A stretch of 64,000 nucleotides of DNA from Bradyrhizobium sp. 4 (GCF_023100905.1 NZ_CP064686.1:3286001-3350000), one strand, 5' to 3'; positions 9,104 through 18,149 are shown, counted from the stretch's first letter. The notes: a model not told the origin generated them from the letters alone. Made by a program: numbers and translations.

Positions 9104-10549
9104 ATGTCCGACCCTTTCCGTGATGCGTTGACCGGGCTTGCCGCCATCGTCGGCGACAAGCACGTCATCGCGTCCGGGCCCGACCAGGAACCCTACGTCG
9201 TGGACTGGCGCGGGCGTTATCACGGTCGCGCCGCCGCCGTGGTGAAGCCCGGCTCGACCGCTGAGGTCGCCTCCGTCGTCGAATACTGTGCGGCAAGGCA
9301 GCTCGCGATCGTACCGCAAGGTGGCAACACCGGGATGTGCGGCGCCGCGACCCCGGATGATCGTGCGGCCAATGTCGTGATCCGGCTCGACCGCATGCGG
9401 GCCGTGCGCGACGTCAGCCCGCTTGCCAACACCATCACTGTCGAGGCCGGATGCATTCTCGCCGAGGTGCAGAATGCGGCCCGGGACGTCGATCGCTATT
9501 TCCCCCTGAGCCTGGGTGCTGAGGGCTCCTGCCAGATCGGCGGCAACATCTCGACCAATGCCGGCGGCACGGCCGTGCTGCGCTACGGACCGACGCGGGA
9601 TCTCGTGCTTGGGCTGGAGGTCGTGCTGCCCGACGGGAGAATTTTCAACGGTCTGCGTGCGCTTCGCAAGGACAACACAGGTTACGCGCTCAAGCAGCTC
9701 TTCATCGGCGCCGAGGGGACGCTCGGCATTGTCACCGCCGCCGTGTTGAAATTGTTCTCGCCGCCGCGCAGCTCGGCACTGGCGCTGCTCAAATTGCAGG
9801 GCGTCGAGCAGGCGCTGGAGATCATGCAACGCCTGCGCGGTGCGGTCGGCGACCGGCTCGGCAGCCTCGAGATCATGTCGCGATCACAGATCGAGGCGAT
9901 CGCGGAGACCGTGCCGCATGTCACGATCCCGTTCGAGCTGACGACGCCGTGGTATCTGATCGTCGAGCTGACCGACACGCTCGCGGGCGTCGACCTCGAT
10001 GAGCCGCTGGGCACGGTGCTGGTGGATGCGATGCAGACGGGGCTCGCCGAGGACGCCATCCTGGCGTCCAACCTTGCGCAGGCGAAGGCGATCTGGGCCG
10101 TCAGGCACAGCGTGTCCGAAGGCAACAAGCGCAGCGGCTATGTCGTGTCGCACGACAGCGTGGTGCCGCTGGAGCGTCAGGCCGCCTTCGTCACCAATGT
10201 CGAGGCCCGCATCAACGCCGCCGTGCCGCATGCGCGCGTCGTGATGCACGGCAATATCGGCGACGGCAACATCCATGTGATCGCCCTGATCGACCGCGCG
10301 CATTGCCGGGATCCGGACGCCACGGCCGCGCTTGTCGTGCAAATCAACGAGATCGTTGACGACGAGACCGCGGCGCAGGGCGGGGCGATCAGTGCCGAAC
10401 ATGGCATCGGCATCACCAATCGCAGCCGGCTCGCCCGCGTCGCCAATCCCCTCGATATCGAGCTGATGCGGGATATCAAGCAATTGCTCGATCCCAAGGG
10501 CCGGATGAACCCGGGCAAGATCTTCAATGTCGGGAGCGCGCGAGGATGA
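9104..10549 (+). CDS. FAD-binding oxidoreductase, GlcD/D-2-hydroxyacid dehydrogenase type
   Basis: 481-residue flavoprotein of the VAO/PCMH family. The N-terminal FAD-binding domain carries the QGGNTGMCGAATPD loop (about residues 69-83), and the C-terminal FAD-oxidase domain ends with SAEHGIG and NPGKIF, both conserved in GlcD and D-2-hydroxyglutarate or D-lactate dehydrogenases. It probably oxidises a 2-hydroxy acid to the 2-keto acid and passes electrons to a quinone or another acceptor. It starts 24 bp after the aldolase and its stop overlaps the kinase start by 4 bp, so translation is likely coupled. Confidence 0.9.
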   Translation: MSDPFRDALTGLAAIVGDKHVIASGPDQEPYVVDWRGRYHGRAAAVVKPGSTAEVASVVEYCAARQLAIVPQGGNTGMCGAATPDDRAANVVIRLDRMRAVRDVSPLANTITVEAGCILAEVQNAARDVDRYFPLSLGAEGSCQIGGNISTNAGGTAVLRYGPTRDLVLGLEVVLPDGRIFNGLRALRKDNTGYALKQLFIGAEGTLGIVTAAVLKLFSPPRSSALALLKLQGVEQALEIMQRLRGAVGDRLGSLEIMSRSQIEAIAETVPHVTIPFELTTPWYLIVELTDTLAGVDLDEPLGTVLVDAMQTGLAEDAILASNLAQAKAIWAVRHSVSEGNKRSGYVVSHDSVVPLERQAAFVTNVEARINAAVPHARVVMHGNIGDGNIHVIALIDRAHCRDPDATAALVVQINEIVDDETAAQGGAISAEHGIGITNRSRLARVANPLDIELMRDIKQLLDPKGRMNPGKIFNVGSARG

Positions 10550-11652
10550 CGAGTGTTCGCCTGCTTGCCGATGATCTCAGCGGTGCGCTCGACACCGCCG
10601 CGGAGTTTGTCGGCCTGTGCGGACCGTTCAACGTCACCTGGCCGGAAGTGTCTGCGTCGCAGGTATCCGGTAGCCTCGCGATCGACAGCGGCAGCCGCGA
10701 GCGGTCGAAGGCCGTGAGCACCGAGATCGTCGGACGGCTGGCGCCGCGGCTTCAGGGTGGGACGATCGCCTACAAGAAGGTCGACAGCCTGCTGCGTGGC
10801 TCATGGGCCGCTGAGCTCGGGGCCTGCCTGCGCAGCGGCCATTGGGCGTCGTGCGTTGTCGCACCTGCCTTCGACTATCAGGGGCGCCGCACCGTGGGTG
10901 GACAGCAATTTGCGCGTACGGTGCAAGGCGACTGGCATCGTGTCGGAGAGAATCTCCTGACCCAGTTGCAGGTGGAGGGCATCGAAGCACGGCAGGGCGG
11001 GGCCGATACGCTCTCGCGGGGCGGCGTTCAGGTCTTCGACGCCGAGAGCGATATCGAGCTCGATCGGGTGGTCGAGATGGGACGGCGCATGCCGGGGCCC
11101 GTGCTCTGGTGCGGAAGCGGCGGACTGGCCGGTGCGCTCGCCCGCAGTCATCGCGCCGATGCGCCGGACCAGTTGAAGCTGCCGGTGCTGGGGCTGTTCG
11201 GCTCCGACCAGGTTACCACCGCCTCCCAACTTGCGGCATGCGGTGAGGCAACCATCACGCTTGCGGAAGCCGAGGGCGCGCCGCGCGTCCAGCGCAAACT
11301 GGCCGCCGACGGCGTTGCGCTGGTCAGGTTCTCCCTCGCCGACGGTCTGACCCGTGCCGATGCGGCGCGACGGATCGCGCGCGAGATGACGGCGGTGATT
11401 GCGACGCTTGAGCGGCCGGGCACGCTGATCGTTGCCGGCGGAGAGACTTTGAAGGCCGCATGCGTTGCCCTCGGCGCGCATGCGCTGCAGGTGACAGGAC
11501 GTATCGTGCCGGGATTGCCGCGCTCGATCTTGCAGGGCGGCCGCTGGGCCGGCGTCGATGTGATCTCGAAATCCGGCGCGTTCGGCCCCAGCGAGCTGTG
11601 GCGCGATCTGCTCCGGACCAATCATTTGCTCAACATGGAGAGTCCGACATGA
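10546..11652 (+). CDS. Four-carbon acid sugar kinase family protein (DUF1537, OtnK/DtnK type)
   Basis: 368 residues with the family's opening LADDLSGALDTAAEF and, near the C-terminus, the nucleotide-binding stretch LIVAGGETLKAACVALG. Characterised relatives phosphorylate D-threonate, D-erythronate or 3-oxotetronates at O4. It is somewhat shorter than the usual 400-420 residues. It overlaps the genes on both sides by 4 bp (ATGA), directly before a PdxA-type dehydrogenase. That order is the one described for the D-threonate route, where kinase plus PdxA2 give dihydroxyacetone phosphate. The exact substrate is inferred only from context. Confidence 0.88.
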   Translation: MTSVRLLADDLSGALDTAAEFVGLCGPFNVTWPEVSASQVSGSLAIDSGSRERSKAVSTEIVGRLAPRLQGGTIAYKKVDSLLRGSWAAELGACLRSGHWASCVVAPAFDYQGRRTVGGQQFARTVQGDWHRVGENLLTQLQVEGIEARQGGADTLSRGGVQVFDAESDIELDRVVEMGRRMPGPVLWCGSGGLAGALARSHRADAPDQLKLPVLGLFGSDQVTTASQLAACGEATITLAEAEGAPRVQRKLAADGVALVRFSLADGLTRADAARRIAREMTAVIATLERPGTLIVAGGETLKAACVALGAHALQVTGRIVPGLPRSILQGGRWAGVDVISKSGAFGPSELWRDLLRTNHLLNMESPT

Positions 11653-12686
11653 CCTCTCGCCATCTTGCTATTACCATGGGCGATCCGGCCGGAATCGGAC
11701 CGGAGATCATCGTCAAGGCCTGCGTCGGCCTGAAGGACCGGATCGCGACGGGCGATCTGCGTCTGTTGATCATCGGCAGCGGCGCGGCGCTCCATGGGGC
11801 GAAAGCCGCGCTCGGTGTGGGCATTGCGATCCCGGAGGTTACGCCCGACGATCGCGAGTGGCCAAACTTGTGCTTCCTGCAGGCCGACGTCGAAGGCGAC
11901 CCGATCAGGCCCGGCGTGCTCTCGGCCGATGGCGGCCGTTTTGCCTACAAGGCGATCGAGCAGGGCGTCCGCCTGACGCAGGCGGGACGGACCGCGGCCA
12001 TCGTCACGGCACCGCTCAACAAGGAAGCGCTCAACAAGGCTGGCTATCATTTCCCCGGTCATACCGAGATGCTGGCGCATCTCACCGGTGTGCGCGGCTC
12101 GGTGATGCTGCTCGCCCATGGCAACATGCGCGTCAGCCATGTCTCGACCCACGTGGCGCTCGAGGACGTGCCGAAGCGTCTGACGCCGGAGCGCCTGCGC
12201 ATGGTCATCGACCTCACCAACGATGCGCTGCTCAGGCTCGGCATCGCCAAGCCGAAGATCGCGATCGCCGCGCTCAATCCGCACGCCGGCGAGGGCGGCC
12301 TGTTCGGCCGGCAGGACATCGACGTGTCCGCGCCGACGATTGCGAAAGCGGTCGCCGACGGCCTCGATGTCGTCGGTCCCGTGCCCGGCGACACTGTCTT
12401 CGTCAAGTTGCGGGCCGGCCAGTACGATGCCGTGGTGGCGATGTATCACGACCAGGGGCACATCCCCGTCAAACTGCTCGGCTTCCAGGTCGATCCTGCG
12501 ACCGGACGCTGGCAGGAGCTCTCCGGCGTCAACATCACGCTGGGCCTGCCGATCATCCGCACCTCTGTCGATCACGGCACTGCCTTCGATATCGCCGGCA
12601 AGGGCATCGCCAACGAGCACAGCCTGATCGAGGCCATCGACTATGCCGAACGGCTGGCCGCTGGCGCCTCCGCATCCAAATCATGA
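11649..12686 (+). CDS. 4-phospho-threonate/hydroxythreonine dehydrogenase, PdxA family (PdxA2-like)
   Basis: 345-residue oxidative decarboxylase. Family marks are MGDPAGIGPEI at the N-terminus and metal-binding histidines in FPGHTEMLAHLTG, NPHAGEGG and MYHDQGHIPVK. PdxA proper makes vitamin B6 precursors; the paralogue PdxA2 oxidises 4-phospho-D-threonate or D-erythronate to dihydroxyacetone phosphate. The tight coupling to a DUF1537 kinase favours the catabolic role here. The start at 11649 overlaps the kinase stop; the longer open frame to 11460 is only read-through over the kinase gene. Confidence 0.9.
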   Translation: MTSRHLAITMGDPAGIGPEIIVKACVGLKDRIATGDLRLLIIGSGAALHGAKAALGVGIAIPEVTPDDREWPNLCFLQADVEGDPIRPGVLSADGGRFAYKAIEQGVRLTQAGRTAAIVTAPLNKEALNKAGYHFPGHTEMLAHLTGVRGSVMLLAHGNMRVSHVSTHVALEDVPKRLTPERLRMVIDLTNDALLRLGIAKPKIAIAALNPHAGEGGLFGRQDIDVSAPTIAKAVADGLDVVGPVPGDTVFVKLRAGQYDAVVAMYHDQGHIPVKLLGFQVDPATGRWQELSGVNITLGLPIIRTSVDHGTAFDIAGKGIANEHSLIEAIDYAERLAAGASASKS

Positions 12687-13831
12687 GATCGAGCGCGAGG
12701 ATGACCAACGCTTTCACGCCCATCGAAATCCTTCGTCCGACCGTCCTCGAGTTCGGCTGCGGCACGATCGCCGCCGCGGCGCGCTTCGCCGAGCGCATCG
12801 GCGCCAAACGACCGCTCGTGATTTCCGACCCGTTCAATGCGCGCCGTGTCGACACGCTGGCGCTGCCGGGTGCAGTGAAGGTGTTCGGCGAGGTCAAGCC
12901 CGAGCCGGACCTGCCCAATCTCGACAAGGCCGTGGCGATGGCGCGCGACGTCAAACCCGATCTCGTCGTCGGCTTCGGCGGCGGCAGTGCGATGGATCTC
13001 GCCAAGCTGGTCGCGGTGCTGTGTACCTCCGAGGCGGCCTTTGCCGATATCGTCGGTCCCGAGAAGGTGGCCGGCCGCAGCGTGGCGCTGATGCAGATTC
13101 CGACGACGTCAGGCACCGGCAGCGAGGCCGGCACCCGCGCGCTCGTCACCGATCCCGTCAGCAAGAACAAGCAGGCGGTGCAGAGCCGCTTCATGCTGGC
13201 GGATATCGCCATCGTCGATCCGGACCTGACGATGACAGTGCCGAAGGAGGTCACTGCCGCCACCGGGGTCGATGCTCTGGCGCATTGCGTCGAGGCCTAT
13301 ACCAGCCGCAAGGCGCATCCGGCGATCGACCTCTACGCGCTCGAAGGCGCCCGGCTGGTCGGCCAATATCTCAAGCGCGCGGTCGCCGACGGCGGCGATC
13401 GCGAGGCGCGCGCCGGTCTGGCGCTGGCCTCGCTGTACGGCGGCTATTGCCTCGGACCGGTGAACACGACCGCCGGCCATGCGGTGGCCTATCCGCTCGG
13501 CACACGCCATCATGTGGCGCACGGGCTCGCCTGCGCAGTGATCTTCCCGCATACGCTGGCGTTCAACATGCCGGCAGCCGAGGCGAAGACGGTGGCGGTG
13601 CTGGCGGCACTCGGACTGCCGGCGCAGGGCGATGCGAAGGCTGCATTCGAGGCGACTTATGGGTTCTGCAGGAATCTCGGAATCGAGATGCGGCTGTCCG
13701 CACTCGGTGTGCCCCGGGACGATCTCGGCGTGATGGCTGGCGAGGCGCACGCAATTCGGCGCCTGCTCGACAACAATCCGCGCGACCTCGGCCGGGATGC
13801 GATCCTGAGCATGTACGAGGTCGCGTTCTAG
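12683..13831 (+). CDS. Iron-containing alcohol dehydrogenase
   Basis: 382-residue group III alcohol dehydrogenase. The NAD-binding loop GFGGGSAMDLAK (about 93-104) and the metal-binding region with HCVEAYTS and GTRHHVAHG are present. Relatives include maleylacetate reductase-type and lactaldehyde/1,2-propanediol enzymes, so it probably interconverts an aldehyde or semialdehyde and an alcohol in the acid-sugar pathway. I use ATG 12683, which overlaps the pdxA-type stop by 4 bp; ATG 12701 is possible but has no spaced ribosome site. It ends 59 bp before the receptor gene. Confidence 0.88.
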   Translation: MRSSARMTNAFTPIEILRPTVLEFGCGTIAAAARFAERIGAKRPLVISDPFNARRVDTLALPGAVKVFGEVKPEPDLPNLDKAVAMARDVKPDLVVGFGGGSAMDLAKLVAVLCTSEAAFADIVGPEKVAGRSVALMQIPTTSGTGSEAGTRALVTDPVSKNKQAVQSRFMLADIAIVDPDLTMTVPKEVTAATGVDALAHCVEAYTSRKAHPAIDLYALEGARLVGQYLKRAVADGGDREARAGLALASLYGGYCLGPVNTTAGHAVAYPLGTRHHVAHGLACAVIFPHTLAFNMPAAEAKTVAVLAALGLPAQGDAKAAFEATYGFCRNLGIEMRLSALGVPRDDLGVMAGEAHAIRRLLDNNPRDLGRDAILSMYEVAF

Positions 13832-13890
13832 CCATCTCCGCGCACGCGCGCGGCGGCCAATCAACAACAGGAAATGCAGAGGAAACTTCG

Positions 13891-14862
13891 ATGAGATCGA
13901 TATGGCTTGTTCTTGCCTCGGTCGTGCTGCTGGCGACGTCGCCGGCGAAGGCCCAGGACGGCTATCCGTCCAAGCAGGTGACGGTGATCGTTCCCTTCGC
14001 CGCCGGCGGCACCGCGGACATTTTCGCACGTATGGTCTCGAACCATCTGCAACTGAAGTTCGGCAAGCCGTTTGTGGTCGAGAATGTCGGCGGCGCCGGT
14101 TCGATCCTCGGCGTGACGCGGCTGGCGAAGTCGGCGCCTGACGGCATCACGCTCGGGCTTGCCAGCACGTCCGCGCTCGCCATCAACCCCACTCTCTACG
14201 GACCGAAGCTCAGTTACCAACCCGACAAGGATCTGGCGCCGATTGCCCAGATCAGCGTGGTGCCCAACGTTCTCGTCGTCAACCCCGACAAGATCAAGGC
14301 GCGCACCGTGCCGGAGTTGATCGCCTATCTCAAGGCGAACCCGGACAAGGTCTCGTTCGGCTCGGCCGGCGTCGGCACGTCGCAGCATCTTGCCGGCGAG
14401 TTGTTTCAGCAGATGACCGGCACCAGGATGGTGCATGTGCCCTACAAGGGCTCGAGCCAGATGCTGACGGATCTGCTCAGTGGCCAGATCGATCTGGCCT
14501 TCGACAACGTGCCGCTGCTGCTACCGCAGGTGAAGACCGGCCAGCTCGCGATGCTTGCGACCGCAACGCCCAAGCGCGCCGCCTTCGATCCGGAAACGCC
14601 CGCGGTCGCCGAATTCCTGCCCGGCTTCGAGGCCGTCGCCTGGCATGGCTTCTTCGTTCCCGCCGCGACGCCGAAGCCGATCGTCGAAAAGCTCTCGGCC
14701 GAGATCCGCGCCTTCATGCAGCAGCCGGAGACGGTGCAGAAGATGGCCGAGCTCGGCGCAACCGCGGCTGCGGTGGATTCCGAACCGTTCGCGGCCTACA
14801 TCGCCGCGGAAACGGCGCGCTGGAAGAAGGTGATCGAAGCCGCGAACATCAAGCTGGAGTAG
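13891..14862 (+). CDS. Tripartite tricarboxylate transporter receptor (TctC/Bug family)
   Basis: 323-residue periplasmic binding protein with a Sec signal (about residues 1-21, cleaved after AKA) and the Bug signature YPSKQVTVIVPFAAGGTAD followed by ENVGGAGSILG. It would bind a carboxylate and present it to a TctA/TctB membrane pair. No tctA or tctB gene is in this window, so it is an orphan receptor that may use a shared permease or act as a sensor. An AGAGGA ribosome site precedes ATG 13891. As the last gene of the operon, it ties the pathway to uptake of an acid sugar. Confidence 0.9.
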   Translation: MRSIWLVLASVVLLATSPAKAQDGYPSKQVTVIVPFAAGGTADIFARMVSNHLQLKFGKPFVVENVGGAGSILGVTRLAKSAPDGITLGLASTSALAINPTLYGPKLSYQPDKDLAPIAQISVVPNVLVVNPDKIKARTVPELIAYLKANPDKVSFGSAGVGTSQHLAGELFQQMTGTRMVHVPYKGSSQMLTDLLSGQIDLAFDNVPLLLPQVKTGQLAMLATATPKRAAFDPETPAVAEFLPGFEAVAWHGFFVPAATPKPIVEKLSAEIRAFMQQPETVQKMAELGATAAAVDSEPFAAYIAAETARWKKVIEAANIKLE

Positions 14863-15032
14863 CTGTCCGCGGGATCTCCGGGGGAGGCACGCAGCCCATC
14901 CACTGCAGCGCTTGCCAGCCCACGGCCGAGCGGGTAGAACGCTGCCACGCCTGAGCCGTGATTTGCGCTGAATGCGCTTCCGGCCCCAGCCGGGCTATTC
15001 AATAAGCCATTGAATTTGTTCGGCTATTCCGT

Positions 15033-15106
15033 TGGGGAATGGTGTAACGGTAGCACAACAGACTCTGACTCTGTTTGTCTAGGTTCGAATCCTAGTTCCC
15101 CAGCCA
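15033..15106 (+). tRNA. tRNA-Gln (anticodon CTG), CCA encoded
   Basis: Acceptor stem TGGGGAA (15033-15039) pairs with TTCCCCA (15096-15102), discriminator G 15103, CCA 15104-15106. The anticodon stem is ACAGA/TCTGT with a 7-base loop whose middle bases 15065-15067 read CTG. The T-arm TAGG-TTCGAAT-CCTA is intact. The opposite-strand caspase-like gene ends inside the 3' half of this tRNA. Confidence 0.97.
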
Positions 15107-16048
15107 ATTCCGGCGCCTTTCTGTTTCGCCCGCTGCGCCGTGTCGGCGTTGCCTCGAATTTCTGCGCGCCGGATTCTTTCCTTTTTTCGCTGCTGATTTC
15201 TTTTTCTTCGTTACGGCCTTCTTCGTCTTGGCCAGGGTGAAGGGGCGAGCGGCCATGAAGGCCGGATTGCTGGCGCCCACCAGCGACAGTTTGGGTGACT
15301 GATCCGGCGGCATCTTGGCGCCGATGGCGGTGTGGAAGCGCCGGTAAGATCCCTTGAATGTCCCGCCGTTCCAGACCGCCTTCAGCGTTCCCGTGAACAG
15401 GCCGTTGAATGTGCCGTCCTGCGAGAGCTGGTTGTCCTGGCAGCCGGAGATCAGCAGCACCGACGCCTTGACGTTGGAGAAGGCCTCGGAAAGATCGCGT
15501 CGCTTCAGGATCGGATCATAGGTCTTCCTGTTGGCCTGGTAGACGCGCAGCGCCATCTCGTCCGGCATCGCGCGATAGACGGTACCGAGGACGGTGCGTG
15601 CCCTGGCTTGATAGTGCAGGGCTTTGCTCACGCTGCCGCTATGACAGCTATCCGAGAGCAGCAGAATGCGCACGCCGGCTGCAAATGCGCCCCATGAGGA
15701 ATACAGCTCGTCATCGACCAACTCGCCGTCGTAGAGGCACCAAGTCTCGTCCTTGCCGTCAGGCTCGTCGCCGTTGAGGTCTGGCAACTGACCGCCGTGG
15801 CCCGAATAGGTCAGGAAGAACATGTCGCCGGATTTAAGGGACTTGGCCGCTTGCGCGATGCCGCCCAGGACGGCCGCGCGTGTCGCCTTGCGGGTGATGA
15901 GCCTGGTCGGCGCGAAGCCGCTTGTGTGGGCGAGATCCGCCATGTCGTTGGCGTCTGCTTCGCAGGCGTTGAGAGGACCGCTCCAGCCTTCGTAATGCTG
16001 CGGATCGACCGCGTTCAATCCGATGTGCAGCGACATGCCTGTTGCCAT
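15092..16048 (-). CDS. Caspase-like cysteine peptidase (C14 family, metacaspase) with basic tail
   Basis: 318-residue protein with a p20-like caspase fold: strand-rich start MSLHIGLNAVD, catalytic H84 in YSGHGGQ and catalytic C135 in SDSCHSGS. The C-terminal 45-50 residues are strongly basic (KTKKAVTKKKKSAAKKGK onward), resembling histone H1-like tails. Prokaryotic metacaspases usually cut after Arg or Lys. It starts 35 bp after the stop of the hydrolase-caspase fusion with a GGAGAAG ribosome site, so both are probably co-transcribed. Its stop lies within tRNA-Gln on the other strand; the last residues may be an extension rather than conserved protein. Substrate and trigger are unknown. Confidence 0.85.
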   Translation of the reverse strand: MATGMSLHIGLNAVDPQHYEGWSGPLNACEADANDMADLAHTSGFAPTRLITRKATRAAVLGGIAQAAKSLKSGDMFFLTYSGHGGQLPDLNGDEPDGKDETWCLYDGELVDDELYSSWGAFAAGVRILLLSDSCHSGSVSKALHYQARARTVLGTVYRAMPDEMALRVYQANRKTYDPILKRRDLSEAFSNVKASVLLISGCQDNQLSQDGTFNGLFTGTLKAVWNGGTFKGSYRRFHTAIGAKMPPDQSPKLSLVGASNPAFMAARPFTLAKTKKAVTKKKKSAAKKGKNPARRNSRQRRHGAAGETERRRNWLGN

Positions 16049-16083
16049 GATTACTTCTCCAAAGCCTGATCGCGTGTGCTTTG

Positions 16084-17946
16084 CTATCTCTTCTTTTTCG
16101 TCGCCTTCTTTGTCGCCGGCGCCTGCTTGCGCCTCGTCTTACCCGGCCGCCTGGACGGTGTTTTCGCAGCAGGCTTGGCGGACGCCGCGCCTTGCGAATT
16201 GCCCCACGGCACAGAAGCCGCACAGCGAACCTTGGCGCCGACCAGATTCGGCGTCTGGCTGTATCGCATCCGCCTCAGTTTCTCCGTGACGAGCTCGTTG
16301 AGCGTCTCGAACGAGGGATTTTCGCCCTTGGCCCTCAGCTCGCGCAGAGTGCTGGCCATGGAGTAGGTGTAGATGCCATAAGACGTCACGCCATCCCGGT
16401 ATTCGTAGGAGAGCTGCTGCTCCTGACAGGCCTCGAGCAGGATCGGCATGTACGGCCCGAGATGGTCGAGCTCCTTGCGCGTCTTGTCGTAATCCTTGTC
16501 CGGCTTGGTTCGCAGCATCATCGCGCGCCCCAGCCGTTGTGTTGCCCCGTTCTGCCCGAGGAAGTCGGCTCCATTCTTTCTGTCCTTCAAGCTCCTGTTC
16601 AGCGGCGTGAAGTCGCGCGGCACCCACATTCGCTCGGCGGCATCCCATTTCAGCGCACGGTGGCGGATGTCGTCCGGCGGGCTCAAACCCCGGACACGAG
16701 GACCGCCATCGCGCGTCATCCCGCCCGAATGGCAGCAATCGAACATCGCCACGAAATAGCTGTCATAGGGCAGTTGCGAATACAGCTCGGCGAACTGGCG
16801 GTCCAGAATGGCGTGGGCCGGGGACCAGTCGAAATCATAGGGAACGAGACATTCGTCGACGTGATCAGGCTCGCCCCGGATGTTGTAGCGGGCAATTTGG
16901 GCGCCGTGCCCCGAATAGAACAGCATGCGCTCGTCACTGCCACGAACGCCGTCGAGCAACCAATGCAACCGGTCCATGATCCCTTGCGTCGTCGCGCGGT
17001 CGTTGAGAACGATGCGGATATCTTCCGGCTCGAAACCGCTCTCCTGGAGCACCGAGCTCATCAGGAACACATCGTTGACGCAGCCTTCGAGCCTGCTGGC
17101 CGGGTCAGGATAGTCGTTGATGCCGATCAGCAGCGCGCGGCGGCCGGGTTTGACAGCAAGGCTCGCCATCTCGCGCGCAGCGCTCACGATCGCGCGCGAG
17201 GCAGGCGCCGGAGCGCCCTCATGCCAGACCGTCGCAACTGTGCTGGTGTGCGACAGGTACCATGTCGCATCGTGATTGAGCGCGTCGTTGGGAACGTCGA
17301 AGGACACGACGACCTGCTGATAATTATCCGCACGAATGTCGAGCGGATAGGTCAGCACGTGATCGCCGGGGTTATAGAGGTGGTACCATTTTCGGCAGGT
17401 TAGGGGCTGAATGCGGCCGGCAAAGACGTCGCGCACCGCCGGGTTGCCGATTTGCGAGCCGAAGCTGACGAAGATCGCGTCCTTGATCGCGTCGCCGTCG
17501 TGCAGGAAGGTGTCGTAGCAGATCAGCGAGCCGAGGCTGTGCGCCAGGACCATGTCGTAGGTCTTGCCGTCGATCTTGTCGAGAATGAGCCGGCGGAGGT
17601 CCTTGCGGAGCTGTTCGTCGGTTGACCACTGGGCGATCATGCCTGCGGTCCATTTGATGACGGCAGGGATGTCGCCGATGCCACGTGCGCCAGTCAGGAG
17701 GTCGCCGATGCCGTGAACGACCGCGCTCGCCAGCAGCTTGGCCGCGGCCGCGGCGTAGGTGAGGGAATTGAGCGGGGCCTTCTCGAACAGATCGTCGTAG
17801 CGAACGAAATCAATCTCGAGCTGGACTCCCTGGTCGACCTGCTCGACGGCACGCGTGATGACTTCGGACCAGGACTGCTGAAACCCGGCATCGATCTCCG
17901 CGTGACCGACGCCGTGGACGCAAAGCAACGACAGGCGGGTGCTCAT
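16084..17946 (-). CDS. Alpha/beta-hydrolase-like and caspase (C14) fusion protein with lysine-rich tail
   Basis: 620 residues in three parts. Residues 1-260 resemble a lipase-like alpha/beta hydrolase: N-terminal LCVHGVGH, nucleophile S137 in LAHSLGSL, and NPGDHVLTYPL as a possible acid site. Residues about 268-540 form a caspase domain opening with RRALLIGINDYPDP, with catalytic H347 in FYSGHGAQ and C405 in FDCCHSGG. Residues 585-620 are a basic tail rich in Lys, Arg, Ala and Pro. I use ATG 17946, with GAGGAGG upstream; the frame is open to 18357 but that extension is arginine-rich noise. It heads a two-gene unit with a second caspase. The combination suggests a regulated proteolytic or cell-death effector, but no partner sensor is visible and the function is unknown. 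Confidence 0.85.
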   Translation of the reverse strand: MSTRLSLLCVHGVGHAEIDAGFQQSWSEVITRAVEQVDQGVQLEIDFVRYDDLFEKAPLNSLTYAAAAAKLLASAVVHGIGDLLTGARGIGDIPAVIKWTAGMIAQWSTDEQLRKDLRRLILDKIDGKTYDMVLAHSLGSLICYDTFLHDGDAIKDAIFVSFGSQIGNPAVRDVFAGRIQPLTCRKWYHLYNPGDHVLTYPLDIRADNYQQVVVSFDVPNDALNHDATWYLSHTSTVATVWHEGAPAPASRAIVSAAREMASLAVKPGRRALLIGINDYPDPASRLEGCVNDVFLMSSVLQESGFEPEDIRIVLNDRATTQGIMDRLHWLLDGVRGSDERMLFYSGHGAQIARYNIRGEPDHVDECLVPYDFDWSPAHAILDRQFAELYSQLPYDSYFVAMFDCCHSGGMTRDGGPRVRGLSPPDDIRHRALKWDAAERMWVPRDFTPLNRSLKDRKNGADFLGQNGATQRLGRAMMLRTKPDKDYDKTRKELDHLGPYMPILLEACQEQQLSYEYRDGVTSYGIYTYSMASTLRELRAKGENPSFETLNELVTEKLRRMRYSQTPNLVGAKVRCAASVPWGNSQGAASAKPAAKTPSRRPGKTRRKQAPATKKATKKKR

Positions 17947-18149
17947 GAAAGCGGCCTCCTCAAATACAATCTGAAATAGCGGCTGTGTGGATGCAAACGT
18001 CAGGGATGATGTCACGGAGCCGCGACGGGCGAATGTGAAGTAGCGCACGAATTGCTCGCGACAGTTTGCCTCACCTTGTGGGTGCCACGACGAGTCGGGC
18101 CGCCGCGCGCTGGATCGTCCTCCGGACACACAACCCAAGGAGATCCGTG

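Noticed and set aside
11858..12682. Extension of the iron alcohol dehydrogenase frame upstream
   Set aside because: This part is Arg-rich read-through of the pdxA gene; coding resemblance begins at 12683.
14980..14993. Possible terminator hairpin CCGGC-CCCA-GCCGG after the Bug receptor
   Set aside because: Only five base pairs and no T run; too weak to call.
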